A stretch of 30,156 bases of DNA from BOG-933 sp037147415 (GCA_037147415.1 JBAWVF010000030.1:1-30156); one strand, 5' to 3'. Positions 8,187 through 16,363 are shown, counted from the stretch's first letter. Numbers and translations: made by a program. Notes: generated from the sequence alone by a model not told the origin.

Positions 8187-8313
8187 CAGCGTTTTCCTCG
8201 ATTTTCAGCCCCGTATGCCAACCCTGCCGGCAGCACGGATCCGGGCCGTAACGACAAACTCAGCATAATCCTTTAAGTCGCTTTTTGTCACGACTTCCTC
8301 TATGTAAAAAAGT

Positions 8314-9282
8314 TTACAATCCGCGCGGCAGCAATACCTGAACCATCGTACGCTCCGGAACCGCCGGGGGCGACGGATACAGCATGACCCCTTCATCGGT
8401 CGCTTCGATTTTGGCTTCCGGATAAACGGTCAGCACATTCTTTAAGACTTGCAGGAAGGATTCACGGAACTTGCGCAAGCGCGAGAATTGAGGCCCGAAT
8501 TGATTTTGAACATCGGGCCAGGGGATCAATTTTGGCCGGGTCAATGCGCGCAACCGGTAAGCCAGCCAGACATAGGCGTCGATCGCCATCGATTGATTGC
8601 TGATTTGGCGAATGGCCGGCTCCCAGATCGGGACCGGGTGTTTACGCAGCGCATCAAAGAAAGTTTGACTGATGACGACGGTATCTTCCCATAAGGAAGG
8701 CTGGCGCGGATCCGGCACGTTATTGTGAAAAACGATCCCGCCCTCGACGATGCTGTCTTTTTTGAACCCGGAATAGCGCTTGCCGTTGCCGGTCTCGCCC
8801 TCCCAGGAAAAACGCAGGGAACACGCCGAAATGCGGGCCGCCTGTTCCTTGACCTCACGATAGGAGCGGCCGCCGATGGCAATGCCCATGCGTTGCAGCC
8901 AATCATACATGCTGCTGCCCAACTCAACCTCGCGGCAATTTTTCCGCAGGGCCCGGGTTTGCAGATAAAGCAGAATCAGCCGGGCGCGTGAACCATAGGG
9001 AACCCCGTATAAAACATCGCGGCCGTCGATAAAGAGATTGCCGGGATCAACCGTGAGTGACATCGGACCCAGGTTGCGGTGCCATTTGTCATTCGGGTTT
9101 TCCAGTGCCCGGTGCGGCAGCGAAATCATGCAAAAGCCGCTATAGGTGACGCCGATCCCGCCCTTTTCATCGCTGAGAAAATTGTGAACCTTGTCGATCA
9201 GTCGACGGTCATCGGGATCGGTGACCATTTGCCGAGCTTGTTCGCGTCCGACGCGCGTGACCAGATCGTGTATTTCGCTCAT
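8314..9282 (-). CDS. repA: RepA_C-type plasmid replication initiator protein
   Basis: This 322-residue protein resembles the plasmid-encoded RepA family (Pfam RepA_C), found on plasmids of Acetobacteraceae and other alphaproteobacteria. The core is visible from GVPYGSRARLILLYLQTRAL through SSMYDWLQRMGIAIGGRSYREVKEQ to ISACSLRFSW. A second conserved block follows: HPVPIWEPAIRQISNQSMAI and DAYVWLAYRLRAL. It should bind the iterons upstream of it and open the origin. The frame stays open to 9408, but that stretch contains an iteron and an inverted repeat. The ATG at 9282, with GGGAA just upstream, begins a typical N terminus (MSEIHDLV), so I chose it. A 12-bp inverted repeat at 9358-9397 probably allows autoregulation. 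Confidence 0.85.
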   Translation of the reverse strand: MSEIHDLVTRVGREQARQMVTDPDDRRLIDKVHNFLSDEKGGIGVTYSGFCMISLPHRALENPNDKWHRNLGPMSLTVDPGNLFIDGRDVLYGVPYGSRARLILLYLQTRALRKNCREVELGSSMYDWLQRMGIAIGGRSYREVKEQAARISACSLRFSWEGETGNGKRYSGFKKDSIVEGGIVFHNNVPDPRQPSLWEDTVVISQTFFDALRKHPVPIWEPAIRQISNQSMAIDAYVWLAYRLRALTRPKLIPWPDVQNQFGPQFSRLRKFRESFLQVLKNVLTVYPEAKIEATDEGVMLYPSPPAVPERTMVQVLLPRGL

Positions 9283-9337
9283 GGGTGTTCCCACTAAGTC
9301 TAGCCGGATAACACCAGATCTCCGGGTAAAAATCGAC

Positions 9338-10042
9338 TTGGAGTCTAGGGGCGGTCCCCGGACTTCGACCCGCGAAACTTTCCGAGTCGAAGTCCGGACG
9401 ACGGTCATGCCTTGAACGCATTGGAGTCTAGGGGCGCCCGGGCCGGAGCACTTGGAGTCTAGGGGCGCCGATTTATGGCTTTGAAAAAGCCGGAAAAGCG
9501 ATTTAAGGCCGTTATGCGGGGATTGAATCGCTAGCGATGGTGAGCGGAATGCAGGACTGCTGATAGATTAATCCGATGATTCGACCATCGAGAAAGCATC
9601 CGAAGTCGGAGGCGGTTAATTTCCCGCAAATTGTCAAAGTGAGAGGATTTTCGTGTTGAACTTATTTTGCCGAACATCGGCTTTCATGAAAAGTGTCGCC
9701 CGTCCGACGAACTACGGCCTTGGTTGGCAGGCTTCGCCAAGCGGATAAAGCGAAGCTGAATCGTAAAGGCAAGACAACAGGCGATAAAGCTGTTCGGTAT
9801 TGTTGAGGAAGTGTCGAAACACGGTCAATGTAAAAGCTTGATCCGATTTGTGACAAGCCGGTCTCGGCGAGTCAATGGTTATTTGTTTATTTGAGACAAC
9901 CTATTTGTTTGTGCCCCCAAACCCCAGGTGATAACACGAGTCGCGCCCCTAAAGGCCATGACTACGCCCCTAATGTCCAAATTATTGCGCCCCTAGACTC
10001 CAGTGGACGACTCGGGGGGTGCCCCCAAATCCCAGGGGATAA
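9338..10042. other. Iteron-type replication origin region for the RepA_C initiator
   Basis: Three direct copies of TTGGAGTCTAGGGGCG (or one base different at the 5' end) lie at 9338-9353, 9421-9436 and 9452-9467. An exact inverted copy of 15 bases, CGCCCCTAGACTCCA, is at 9988-10002, with two weaker inverted copies starting CGCCCCTAA at 9944 and 9965. A second repeat pair, GTGCCCCCAAA-CCCAGG-GATAAC, sits at 9911-9935 and about 10020-10042. AT-rich DNA around 9870-9910 could be the unwinding element. The interval 9480-9890 holds no supportable gene. Together with the adjacent initiator this is the likely origin. Confidence 0.75.
9358..9397. promoter_or_regulatory. Inverted repeat upstream of repA, possible autoregulatory operator
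   Basis: The arms CCGGACTTCGAC (9358-9369) and GTCGAAGTCCGG (9386-9397) are perfect complements separated by 16 bases. They lie 76-115 bases upstream of the chosen repA start and directly beside the first iteron. Rep proteins of iteron plasmids often bind such repeats as dimers to repress their own gene. That role is inferred from the position. Confidence 0.6.
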
Positions 10043-10070
10043 CTTTGCTCTCGGTGTGGTTCGGGGTCGG

Positions 10071-10237
10071 GACTCGACGAGACTCGACGAGACTCGGGAG
10101 ATTATTGACTCAGGGCTCATACGCCGCCGGGCTTCGCCCGCAGGAGCGTGCGGGGCTGCTGTCGCAGGCCTTTATCTTTTAACGGCTCATACGCCGCCGG
10201 GCTTCGCCCGCAGGAGCGTGCGGGGCTGCCGTCGCAG
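10071..10237. repeat. Short tandem repeat and 54-bp direct repeat pair
   Basis: A 10-base unit, GACTCGACGA, is repeated twice plus a partial copy at 10071-10096. After it, a 54-base unit occurs at 10114-10167 and 10184-10237 with one mismatch. That unit begins GGCTCATACGCCGCCGGGC and contains the small hairpin GGGCTTCGCCC. The pair lies between the origin and livH and may mark a duplication or recombination point. Confidence 0.8.
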
Positions 10238-10336
10238 CCCCAGGTAAGTTTCGCGATTAATCCGCTTGCGGCTTTCGGCCGTGGCGGGCTTTATGCGCCT
10301 GAACGGGGAATGTGCAGCGAACCACGGCAGGTAGTG

Positions 10337-11209
10337 ATGACCTTGGGGTTTATCCTCAATATCATGATAGGCGGTCTGTTAACCGGACTGGTTTACGGGC
10401 TGGCGGCGCTCGGGTTGTCGGTGGTGTGGGGGGTGGTCCGGGTGGTCAACCTTGCGCATGGCGGCATCATGGTGGCCGGAATGTATGCGGCGGCGCTGCC
10501 GGTGGCGGCGCGGGGCGCGGATCCTTTGTTGGCGCTGCCGGTGGTTGCGGCCGGGTTATTCGTTGCGGGTTTCGTGCTTCAGCGCTTCCTGATCGGTCGG
10601 ATTGCGGCGACACCCGAATCCGTGCGCCTGCTGGTCATGGCCGGGGTGGCGCTGCTGGTGATGAACGGCTTGCTGCTGGCGTTCGGTCCCGGCGGCCGCG
10701 GCGCCCCGGCGGCCGGGGCGGGCGATGCGCTGGCGTTCGGGCCGTTTCTGGTCGATCGCTTGCAGGTGCGCGCCGCTCTGGTCGCCCTCATGGTCACCGT
10801 GCTGCTGTTCCTGTTTTTCAACTTGACCGGCACCGGCAAGGCGATCAGAGCCTGTGCCGACAGTCCGTTCGGGGCCAGGGTGATCGGGCTTGATCTGGAT
10901 CACCTGTGCGCGGTGACCTTCGGCCTGGGCGCCGCGGTAACCGGGGTGGCCGGCTGCCTGTTGGCGCAGACGGTCGAGGTTCGGCCGACACTTGCGATCG
11001 ATTACACGATTATCGGCTTTCTGGTCGTTTTGGTGGGCGGTCCCGGCAGTGTCGGCGGCGCGTTGCTGGCCGGCATGCTGGTCGGCATGGTCGAGGCGGT
11101 GTCGGGCGCTTTATTCGGGCCGGAGTCGAGGGAACTGGCCGGGTGCGGCTTGTTGGTGCTGATTTTGCTTCTGTGGCCTCGAGGCCTGTCCGGGGAGGCT
11201 GAACCGTGA
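10337..11209 (+). CDS. livH: LivH-type ABC transporter permease (branched-chain amino acid family)
   Basis: This 290-residue inner-membrane protein belongs to the hydrophobic amino acid uptake (HAAT) permeases. The start MTLGFILNIMIGGLLTGLVY and the block ALGLSVVWGVVRVVNLAHGG are classic LivH. So are the IRACADSP...ARVIGLD loop and the GLGAAVTGVAGCLLAQ helix. The frame extends upstream to 10148, but that part covers repeats and is not LivH-like. The ATG at 10337 gives the family length; an ATG at 10310 is possible. The substrate may be branched-chain amino acids, but urea and other HAAT substrates cannot be excluded. The stop overlaps livM by 4 bases. No substrate-binding protein gene is present in the window. 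Confidence 0.85.
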   Translation: MTLGFILNIMIGGLLTGLVYGLAALGLSVVWGVVRVVNLAHGGIMVAGMYAAALPVAARGADPLLALPVVAAGLFVAGFVLQRFLIGRIAATPESVRLLVMAGVALLVMNGLLLAFGPGGRGAPAAGAGDALAFGPFLVDRLQVRAALVALMVTVLLFLFFNLTGTGKAIRACADSPFGARVIGLDLDHLCAVTFGLGAAVTGVAGCLLAQTVEVRPTLAIDYTIIGFLVVLVGGPGSVGGALLAGMLVGMVEAVSGALFGPESRELAGCGLLVLILLLWPRGLSGEAEP

Positions 11210-12333
11210 GGAACGAAGACACCGTCGGCCGCGTCCGTGAATTGGCCGTTGTCGTACGCAATGCCGTGGGGACTGCGTTATGGCTGGCCTTTGCCGCCCT
11301 GGCCTGGCTGCTCAATCTGATCACCGGCTTGCCCGACCGGATGATCCAGGGCACGCTTGATTTGTCGACCGACTTCGCTACCGCCGTCACCCCGGCCGGG
11401 CGGGGTTTGGCGCTGCTGGTTCTGGCCGGTCTGCTGACCTTGCCCGTCTGGGCGGGCGCACCGGCTTTGTCGACGCTGACCGTGACCCTGTGGTTTGCTT
11501 ATGCCGCGTTGGCGTGGAACATTGCCGGCGGCTTTGCCGGCCAGATTTCGCTGGGTCATGCCCTGTTTCTCGGGATCGGGGCTTATGTCGGGAGCGGTGT
11601 TCTGATTCACGCGGGACAGAATCCGTGGCTCGGTCCGGTGCTGGCGGTTCCGGTGGCCGGAGCGGTCGGCGGGCTGGTCGGTTGGTTGGCGTCCCGGCCG
11701 GGGCTGTCGGTGGCTCGCTTCGCCCTGGTTACCGCGGTCCTGGCCGAAGCCGGCCGGCATGCGGCTTTGCTGGCGGGGCCGCATGCCTTGCCGGCGGTGA
11801 AGGGCGGGCCGGCACTGTTTTATTACCTCATCCTGGCCATGGTGTTGGCGGCGCTGGTGCTGAGCCGAGTCCTGCAACATTCCGGTCTCGGGTGCCGTTG
11901 GCTGGCGGTGCGGGAGGATGCGGTTGCCGCTGCCGCCGCCGGGGTCAATGTTACCCGGGCGCGGGCCTCGGCCTTGGCGATCTCGGCGGCTTTGATGGCG
12001 CCGGCCGGTGCCTTCCAGGCCTGTCTCGAGGGCGGTTTGTTTCCCGACAGCCTGTTTTCCTTTACCCGCTCCTTTGAAATCCTGGCGATCGCCGCCATCG
12101 GCGGTCTCGGAACCTTGTTCGGGCCGGTGTTGGGCGCCTTGATCGTGACTCCGATCGGAGAAATGCTGAGCACTTTGCCGGCGCGCATGCATCACGAAAT
12201 GCCGGGTCTCCGGTTGTTTTGTATCGGGGCGCTCTTGGTGCTGGTGATGGTGCTGCGTCCGACCGGGCTCTGGCTGTGGTTGGCCCGCCGTCTCGGGCTG
12301 GTGCCGTCGCCGGGAGGGGGAAGCCGGAAATGA
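11206..12333 (+). CDS. livM: LivM-type ABC transporter permease
   Basis: This 375-residue permease is the LivH partner in the membrane. Diagnostic blocks are FAYAALAWNIAGGFAGQISLGHALFLGIGAYV (key part NIAGGFAGQISLGHA), the VREDAVAAAAAGVNVTRARA coupling loop, and EILAIAAIGGLGTLFGPVLGA. The N-terminal 75 residues form an extra region with its own hydrophobic stretch (about 20-40) before the usual LivM core; this is longer than E. coli LivM in layout but not rare in the family. The gene starts within the livH stop and ends within the livG start (ATGA), so coupled translation is likely. Confidence 0.85.
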   Translation: MRNEDTVGRVRELAVVVRNAVGTALWLAFAALAWLLNLITGLPDRMIQGTLDLSTDFATAVTPAGRGLALLVLAGLLTLPVWAGAPALSTLTVTLWFAYAALAWNIAGGFAGQISLGHALFLGIGAYVGSGVLIHAGQNPWLGPVLAVPVAGAVGGLVGWLASRPGLSVARFALVTAVLAEAGRHAALLAGPHALPAVKGGPALFYYLILAMVLAALVLSRVLQHSGLGCRWLAVREDAVAAAAAGVNVTRARASALAISAALMAPAGAFQACLEGGLFPDSLFSFTRSFEILAIAAIGGLGTLFGPVLGALIVTPIGEMLSTLPARMHHEMPGLRLFCIGALLVLVMVLRPTGLWLWLARRLGLVPSPGGGSRK

Positions 12334-12986
12334 ACACCTTGCTGGTGCTCGAGGAGGTATCGAAGGCGTTCGGCGGTGTGCGGGCGCTGGAAAACGTCTC
12401 GCTGTCGCTGGACGGCGGAGAGATATTGGCGGTCGCGGGACCGGGTGGCGTCGGCAAAACCACGCTGGTTGACGTGATTGCCGGCGTGCATCGCCCCGAT
12501 AGCGGCCGCATTTGTTTCGACGGGCGCGATGTGACCGGGTTTCGTCCGGACCGCGCCTGTGCTGTCGGGATCGGTCGCAGCTTCGATCCGCCCCGGCCGT
12601 TCGGAGGGTTGAGTGTCGAGGACGGGGTGACGGTTGCCGCCCTGCTGCGCGAAGGCGAGATGGTGGAGGCGCGAAGGCGCGCGCTCGAGATTATCGAGCG
12701 CTTGGGATTGGCCGCGGTCCGCGGCTTGCCCGCCGCCGCCCTCACCATGCCCGAGCGTCGGTGGTTGGAGCTGGCGCGCGTGCTGGCGACCGGACCGCGG
12801 CTGGTGCTGCTCGACGAACCGCTGGCCGAGCTGTCGGCATCCGATTGTCAACAGATCGGCGAGTTGTTGCGGGCTTTGGTCCGGCGCGGCCGCGTGGGTG
12901 TATTGCTGACCGTGGAGGATGCCTGCATGGTTTCCGGCTTGACCGACCGTATTCTTACTCTCGATCACGGCGAACTCGTGTCATGA
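12330..12986 (+). CDS. livG: LivG-type ABC transporter ATP-binding protein with degenerate motifs
   Basis: This 218-residue protein is shorter than usual LivG (about 255). Walker A (GPGGVGKTT, 37-45) and Walker B (LVLLDEP, 158-164) are intact. Other catalytic motifs are changed. The Q-loop reads GRSFDPPRPF, with D86 where glutamine is expected. The LSGGQ signature is replaced by LTMPE (138-142). The H-loop reads LLTVEDACM, with E196 in the position of the switch histidine. It may still bind ATP but form a degenerate site in a heterodimer with LivF, as in asymmetric ABC ATPases. The upstream open frame to 12219 overlaps livM; the ATG at 12330 starts the usual strand MNTLLVLEEVSKAFGG. Confidence 0.85.
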   Translation: MNTLLVLEEVSKAFGGVRALENVSLSLDGGEILAVAGPGGVGKTTLVDVIAGVHRPDSGRICFDGRDVTGFRPDRACAVGIGRSFDPPRPFGGLSVEDGVTVAALLREGEMVEARRRALEIIERLGLAAVRGLPAAALTMPERRWLELARVLATGPRLVLLDEPLAELSASDCQQIGELLRALVRRGRVGVLLTVEDACMVSGLTDRILTLDHGELVS

Positions 12987-13738
12987 GCACCGAGGATATC
13001 TCGAACTCGCCCGGCCGCCGGCCGATTGCCGGGGGCAGTCCGCAGAGCGCGGTGCTGCTGACCGTTGAGAATCTGATGGTGGGCTATGGCCCGGTGCGTG
13101 CGCTGAACGGCGTTTCGCTGGAAGTCGCCCGCGGCTCGACCACCGCCCTGGTCGGTGCGGTCGGTGCCGGCAAAACCACGCTGATCCGGGCGATCGCCGG
13201 CTTGGTCCCGGTGGCGGGCGGCAGTATCCGCTTTCATGGCCGCGAACTGAGTGACCTGACCGCGCATGAGATTGCCGGCCTGGGCATCGCGCATGTTGCC
13301 GAGGGGCGCTATCTGTTCGCCTCGATGAGCGTGCGCGAGAATCTCGAGCTGGGTGCGACCCTGCTTCGTGCCCGTGCCGGCCGGCAGCAGCGGCTCGAGC
13401 GCATCCTGGCGCTGTTTCCGCGCTTGGCCGAGCGCCTGGACGACGACGCCGGTCTGCTCGGAGCCGGAGAACAGCAAATGGTCGCGATCGGCCGCTGTCT
13501 GATGGCGAATCCCGATCTGATTTTGTTCGATGAGCCGACCCGCGGCCTGCCCACGGCTTTGGCGCGCCGGCTGTTTCAATTGATCGGCACCCTCGAGGCC
13601 GAAGGCGTCACCATTATTCTGGCCGAGCAGAATGCGCGGGCGGCGTTGCGGCTGTCCGATAGCGCCCATGTGCTTGAGCATGGCCGGATCGTGCTGTCGG
13701 GGCCGGGGCTGGATCTGCTGCGGGATGAGGAAGAGTGA
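12983..13738 (+). CDS. livF: LivF-type ABC transporter ATP-binding protein
   Basis: This 251-residue ATPase is the second nucleotide-binding subunit. Walker A is GAVGAGKTT (58-66), the family's Q-loop equivalent is HVAEGRYLFASMSV, Walker B is LILFDEPTRGL, and the switch region AEQNARAAL has the glutamine usual in LivF. The signature reads LGAGEQQMVAIGR (from 159), against LSGGEQQ in most LivF, a mild change. About 20 extra residues precede the usual start (LLTVENLMVGYG). The ATG at 12983 overlaps the livG stop by 4 bases (ATGA), which supports this start. It should be the more active half of the ATPase pair. Confidence 0.87.
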   Translation: MSTEDISNSPGRRPIAGGSPQSAVLLTVENLMVGYGPVRALNGVSLEVARGSTTALVGAVGAGKTTLIRAIAGLVPVAGGSIRFHGRELSDLTAHEIAGLGIAHVAEGRYLFASMSVRENLELGATLLRARAGRQQRLERILALFPRLAERLDDDAGLLGAGEQQMVAIGRCLMANPDLILFDEPTRGLPTALARRLFQLIGTLEAEGVTIILAEQNARAALRLSDSAHVLEHGRIVLSGPGLDLLRDEEE

Positions 13739-14964
13739 GACCGGCGCCGGCCGCCTCCCCTCCCCCGTTCGATGTTCTTTTAGTCAACCGCTTCGCCCCG
13801 CCCGATGGTGCGCCGACCGGGATTGCCGCCGCCGCTTTGGCGGAGCGTCTGCGCGTGCTGTTACCCCAGGCGCGGATCGGTCTGCTTGCCTCGAGGGCAC
13901 GCTATCGCGCGGCCTGCGGGACGCCTGAACCCGCCCTGCCGGTCGAGCATATTGCTTCGTTCGGTCTTGGCCGCTGGCCCCCTGCCCGGCTGGTCGGCAG
14001 TCTGCTCGAGGGATGGCGGCTGGCCGAACGTGCGGCGGCACGGGCCCGGGTCGTGATTGCGCTTTCCGATCCGCCTTTGCTGCCCTTGTGGGTCGAGCGC
14101 GCCTGTCGCCGGCGCGGCCGGCGCTGGATCGAGTGGAGCCTCGACCGCTATCCCGAATTCTTCGCCGCCGCCGGGCTGGTCTCGAGCACCAATCCGCTGT
14201 ACCGGTGGTTAGCCGCCCATGAGTCCCGGTTGCGCCCCGATGCCTTGATTGCGCCGGGTGCGGGTCTGCTGGCCGGCCTGAGCGCGCGTCGCCGGGCCGC
14301 CGCGCCGTCCTTTTTGCTTCCGGCCGGCTTGGTCGCCCCGCCCCGCTCGGGCCTGACTGCGGGCCCTGCCCGCTTCGTTTCGACTGCGGGCCCTGCCCGC
14401 TTGAGCCTGACTGCGGAAAATTCGCGCACGCTGGTTTATGCCGGCACCCTGGGTGAAGCGCACAACCCGGCCGCGGTGGCGGCGATCGCGGCCCGCGCCG
14501 CGGCGACGGGATGGCGGGTTCGGCTGGCGGTCAGCGGAAACCGGGCTCGGGAGTTGCGGCGGAGGCTGGCCGGTCATTTGTCCATAGAGTGGCCGGAGCG
14601 GCTCAGCCTCGAGGCGCTGGCCGCTGCCGATGCTCATCTGGTTTCGTTGGCGGGGCGCGCGACTTCACTGGCGGTGCCGTCAAAGGCGGTGACCGCGGTC
14701 TGTCTGGGGCGGCCGTTTTTGTTCGCCGGATATGCCGCAGCCGACACTTGGCAAGAGCTGGGTGCGGCCGGCTGGCTGATCCCGGAACAGCCGGATGGCG
14801 GGCTCGAGCCCGCCGATATCGACCGGGCGTTGACCGGTTCGGCCGATCCGGTCGCCCGGCGCGCGCGCGAACAGGCCGCCGCGAGCCTTGCCCGCACTTT
14901 GCATGAACGGGCGGCCGGGAGCGAGGCCGGTCTTGCGGCGCTGATCGGGGGCTGGATCGAATGA
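13735..14964 (+). CDS. GT4-like (WcaI-type) glycosyltransferase
   Basis: This 409-residue protein resembles GT-B glycosyltransferases of the WcaI kind. The N-terminal domain shows FDVLLVNRFAPPDGAPTGI (12-30), ARVVIALSDPPLLPLW (104-119) and EWSLDRYPEFF (133-143). The C-terminal domain has TLVYAGTLGEAHNP (232-244) and ALAAADAHLVSLAG with LAVPSKAVTAVCLGRP (295-327), the usual donor-binding region. It would add a sugar to an exopolysaccharide or lipid-linked glycan. The start is GTG, overlapping the livF stop (GTGA) with GAGGAA just upstream, so it is read with the transporter operon although no functional link is obvious. A linker at about 205-228 contains a 27-base tandem duplication (TAGPAR twice). 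Confidence 0.75.
   Translation: MRPAPAASPPPFDVLLVNRFAPPDGAPTGIAAAALAERLRVLLPQARIGLLASRARYRAACGTPEPALPVEHIASFGLGRWPPARLVGSLLEGWRLAERAAARARVVIALSDPPLLPLWVERACRRRGRRWIEWSLDRYPEFFAAAGLVSSTNPLYRWLAAHESRLRPDALIAPGAGLLAGLSARRRAAAPSFLLPAGLVAPPRSGLTAGPARFVSTAGPARLSLTAENSRTLVYAGTLGEAHNPAAVAAIAARAAATGWRVRLAVSGNRARELRRRLAGHLSIEWPERLSLEALAAADAHLVSLAGRATSLAVPSKAVTAVCLGRPFLFAGYAAADTWQELGAAGWLIPEQPDGGLEPADIDRALTGSADPVARRAREQAAASLARTLHERAAGSEAGLAALIGGWIE
14356..14402 (+). repeat. In-frame tandem duplication within the glycosyltransferase gene
   Basis: The word ACTGCGGGCCCTGCCCGCTT occurs at 14356-14375 and again at 14383-14402, 27 bases apart and in frame. It expands the linker between the two domains by nine residues without breaking the frame. 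Confidence 0.8.
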
Positions 14965-15204
14965 CGGCCTGATAACGGCATGATGAAGGCACAAAGATGT
15001 CGTAATGCCTTCATTCTGCCGCTGTCAGGCCGCTACGCGGTTTTGATGCCGCTGTTATGATGGCATTTCAACTGTATTATGACGCTGCGGTAACGTCAAA
15101 ATGGCGTTACAAAAAACTGAGCGGTTTCCATACCGGCATGAGGTGCAGTTTGCTATACTGGCATGTCCGCCTGTTCTTCGGTCGCCTATTTTCGGGATTA
15201 TCCC
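14965..15204. other. Intergenic region with recurring ATGGC/TAACGG words
   Basis: I see no gene in this 240-base stretch. It contains the first copy of the motif GGCATTTCAAC (15062-15072), and words such as ATAACGGCATGATG (14972-14985), TTATGATGGC and CGGTAACG that also fill the other gaps of the rep/par block. It precedes the exported protein at 15205 and probably holds that gene's promoter. Confidence 0.5.
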
Positions 15205-15792
15205 ATGCTTTCTCTTCGCATTCCGGTGTTTGCTCTTTTAGTGGTCCTGGCCGCCCCGATCGATCCGGCTTGTGCGCAAGCTCCCGTTGCCAAACAGGTT
15301 CAGGCAACCGCCGGCAGCTTTGACGACGAGGCGCTGTCCGGTCCCGGCGGGCTGTATCGTATCGGGGCGACCTCGGCGGGGGTGTTGGCCGGAGCCGGGC
15401 TGATGAGTTGGTTTATCGATGGTTGGGTGATCGAGGCCTTCACCGGTTCAGGCGGGTTGAGCAGCGCCGATGCGTTCGAACTGGTGCACGAACTGGATAG
15501 CCATGTCGGTTTTGAAGCGGCGGCCGTGGTGTTGAGCGGTTTGGCCGGCGGGCTGATCGCCGACTCCCTCTATCGGCAGGGGGTCATTTTCTGGCCCGGT
15601 CTGGTCGAAAGCGTCGATCATACCCTTAAGCCGCCCCTGGCTGCGGTAACCGGCGCCTGGTCCGCCGTCACCGGCTGGACCCGGGACCGGATCGGCGACA
15701 GTCGCGATTGGGTTCAAGCCCGCTCCCGCGAAGGGTGGGACCGGTGGCAGCAATGGCTTGATCGTAACAGCCCGGCCCGCCGGACGCCATGA
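15205..15792 (+). CDS. Hypothetical exported protein
   Basis: I do not recognise this 195-residue protein. It starts with a clear signal peptide, MLSLRIPVFALLVVLAAPI followed by a probable cleavage near DPACAQA (about residue 24). Two hydrophobic segments follow, IGATSAGVLAGAGLMSWFI and FEAAAVVLSGLAGGLIADSL, so the mature protein may be anchored in the inner membrane with a Trp/Arg-rich C-terminal tail (GWTRDRIGDSRDW). The frame extends upstream to 15163; the ATG at 15205, with CGGGA ahead of it, was chosen because the signal peptide begins there. It stands alone between two motif-rich gaps of the replication block. Confidence 0.65.
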   Translation: MLSLRIPVFALLVVLAAPIDPACAQAPVAKQVQATAGSFDDEALSGPGGLYRIGATSAGVLAGAGLMSWFIDGWVIEAFTGSGGLSSADAFELVHELDSHVGFEAAAVVLSGLAGGLIADSLYRQGVIFWPGLVESVDHTLKPPLAAVTGAWSAVTGWTRDRIGDSRDWVQARSREGWDRWQQWLDRNSPARRTP

Positions 15793-16135
15793 TGCCGTCG
15801 CGATGACGTCATTGTGATGGCGTTTTAACGGCATGATGGCGGTAAGAGTTGGCGGGCCGCTCGGTCGGCCCGACGTTGCCCGACATCGGTATGGCGGCGC
15901 AATGGCCTTGTTTTGCCGTTATCATAACGGTATTTTAACAGCATGCTGAAGTGCGCTCGTTCGGGCTTTAATCGAAGCGTTTGAACCGACTGTGTCGGCC
16001 GAACCTCGGAGGTTCGGCCCCGTGACGGCACGGTGAAGGCGCGGTGAAGGCGAATTAGGGGCAGGGTGAGGGCATTTCAACGGCAAAAAGATGGCATTTT
16101 AAGTTCGTCATGGCGTCAAACGGGAGGGCAGGGCA
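15793..16135. other. Motif-rich gap upstream of the second origin
   Basis: No convincing gene is seen. The gap carries four copies of the plus-strand motif GGYRTTTYAAS: GGCGTTTTAAC (15819), GGTATTTTAAC (15929), GGCATTTCAAC (16071) and GGCATTTTAAG (16093). It also holds TTATCATAACGG (15919-15930) and, at 15997-16019, a near-perfect palindrome GGCCGAACCTC-G-GAGGTTCGGCC. The same motif appears in the parA upstream region, which ties this gap to partition or replication control. Confidence 0.55.
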
Positions 16136-16363
16136 ATGGTTGAAACGCGGCCGACCGGTCGAACCGGCCTGGAGGGGGTGCGACCCGAACTGCCCGGTTC
16201 ACGCACGGTACCGGGGACAGCGCCGGGCCGAACCAACGCGGCTGCTCCGGGGGTGCGGGGGCGCATTCCAACCTTGCGCCAACTGGCGGCCCTGGTGGTC
16301 AACGGCATGCTGACCTTGCCTCGCAATTACCGGCGCGGCATGTTCCTCGATATTTTGGTGTAG
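16136..16363 (+). CDS. Possible small protein (75 residues)
   Basis: This is a marginal call. The frame opens with ATG 16136 after a purine-rich GGAGGGCAGGGCA, keeps high GC at third positions, and ends with a plausible hydrophobic-basic tail (LRQLAALVVNGMLTLPRNY then RRGMFLDILV). The first half is rich in Gly, Pro and Arg, as random high-GC frames often are. It lies just upstream of the second iteron array. I recognise no family. Confidence 0.3.
   Translation: MVETRPTGRTGLEGVRPELPGSRTVPGTAPGRTNAAAPGVRGRIPTLRQLAALVVNGMLTLPRNYRRGMFLDILV

Noticed and set aside
7742..8251. Plus-strand frame of 169 residues over the repeated unit
   Set aside because: The changes between the two repeat copies are synonymous in the minus-strand frame, and the plus-strand product is Pro/Arg-rich with no features.
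9283..9408. Upstream extension of repA to 9408
   Set aside because: The extension is encoded by an iteron and an inverted repeat, while ATG 9282 has a ribosome site and a typical start.
9662..9856. Minus-strand frame of 64 residues in the origin region
   Set aside because: No good ribosome site and no recognisable features. It lies between iteron clusters; a gene remnant is possible but not shown.
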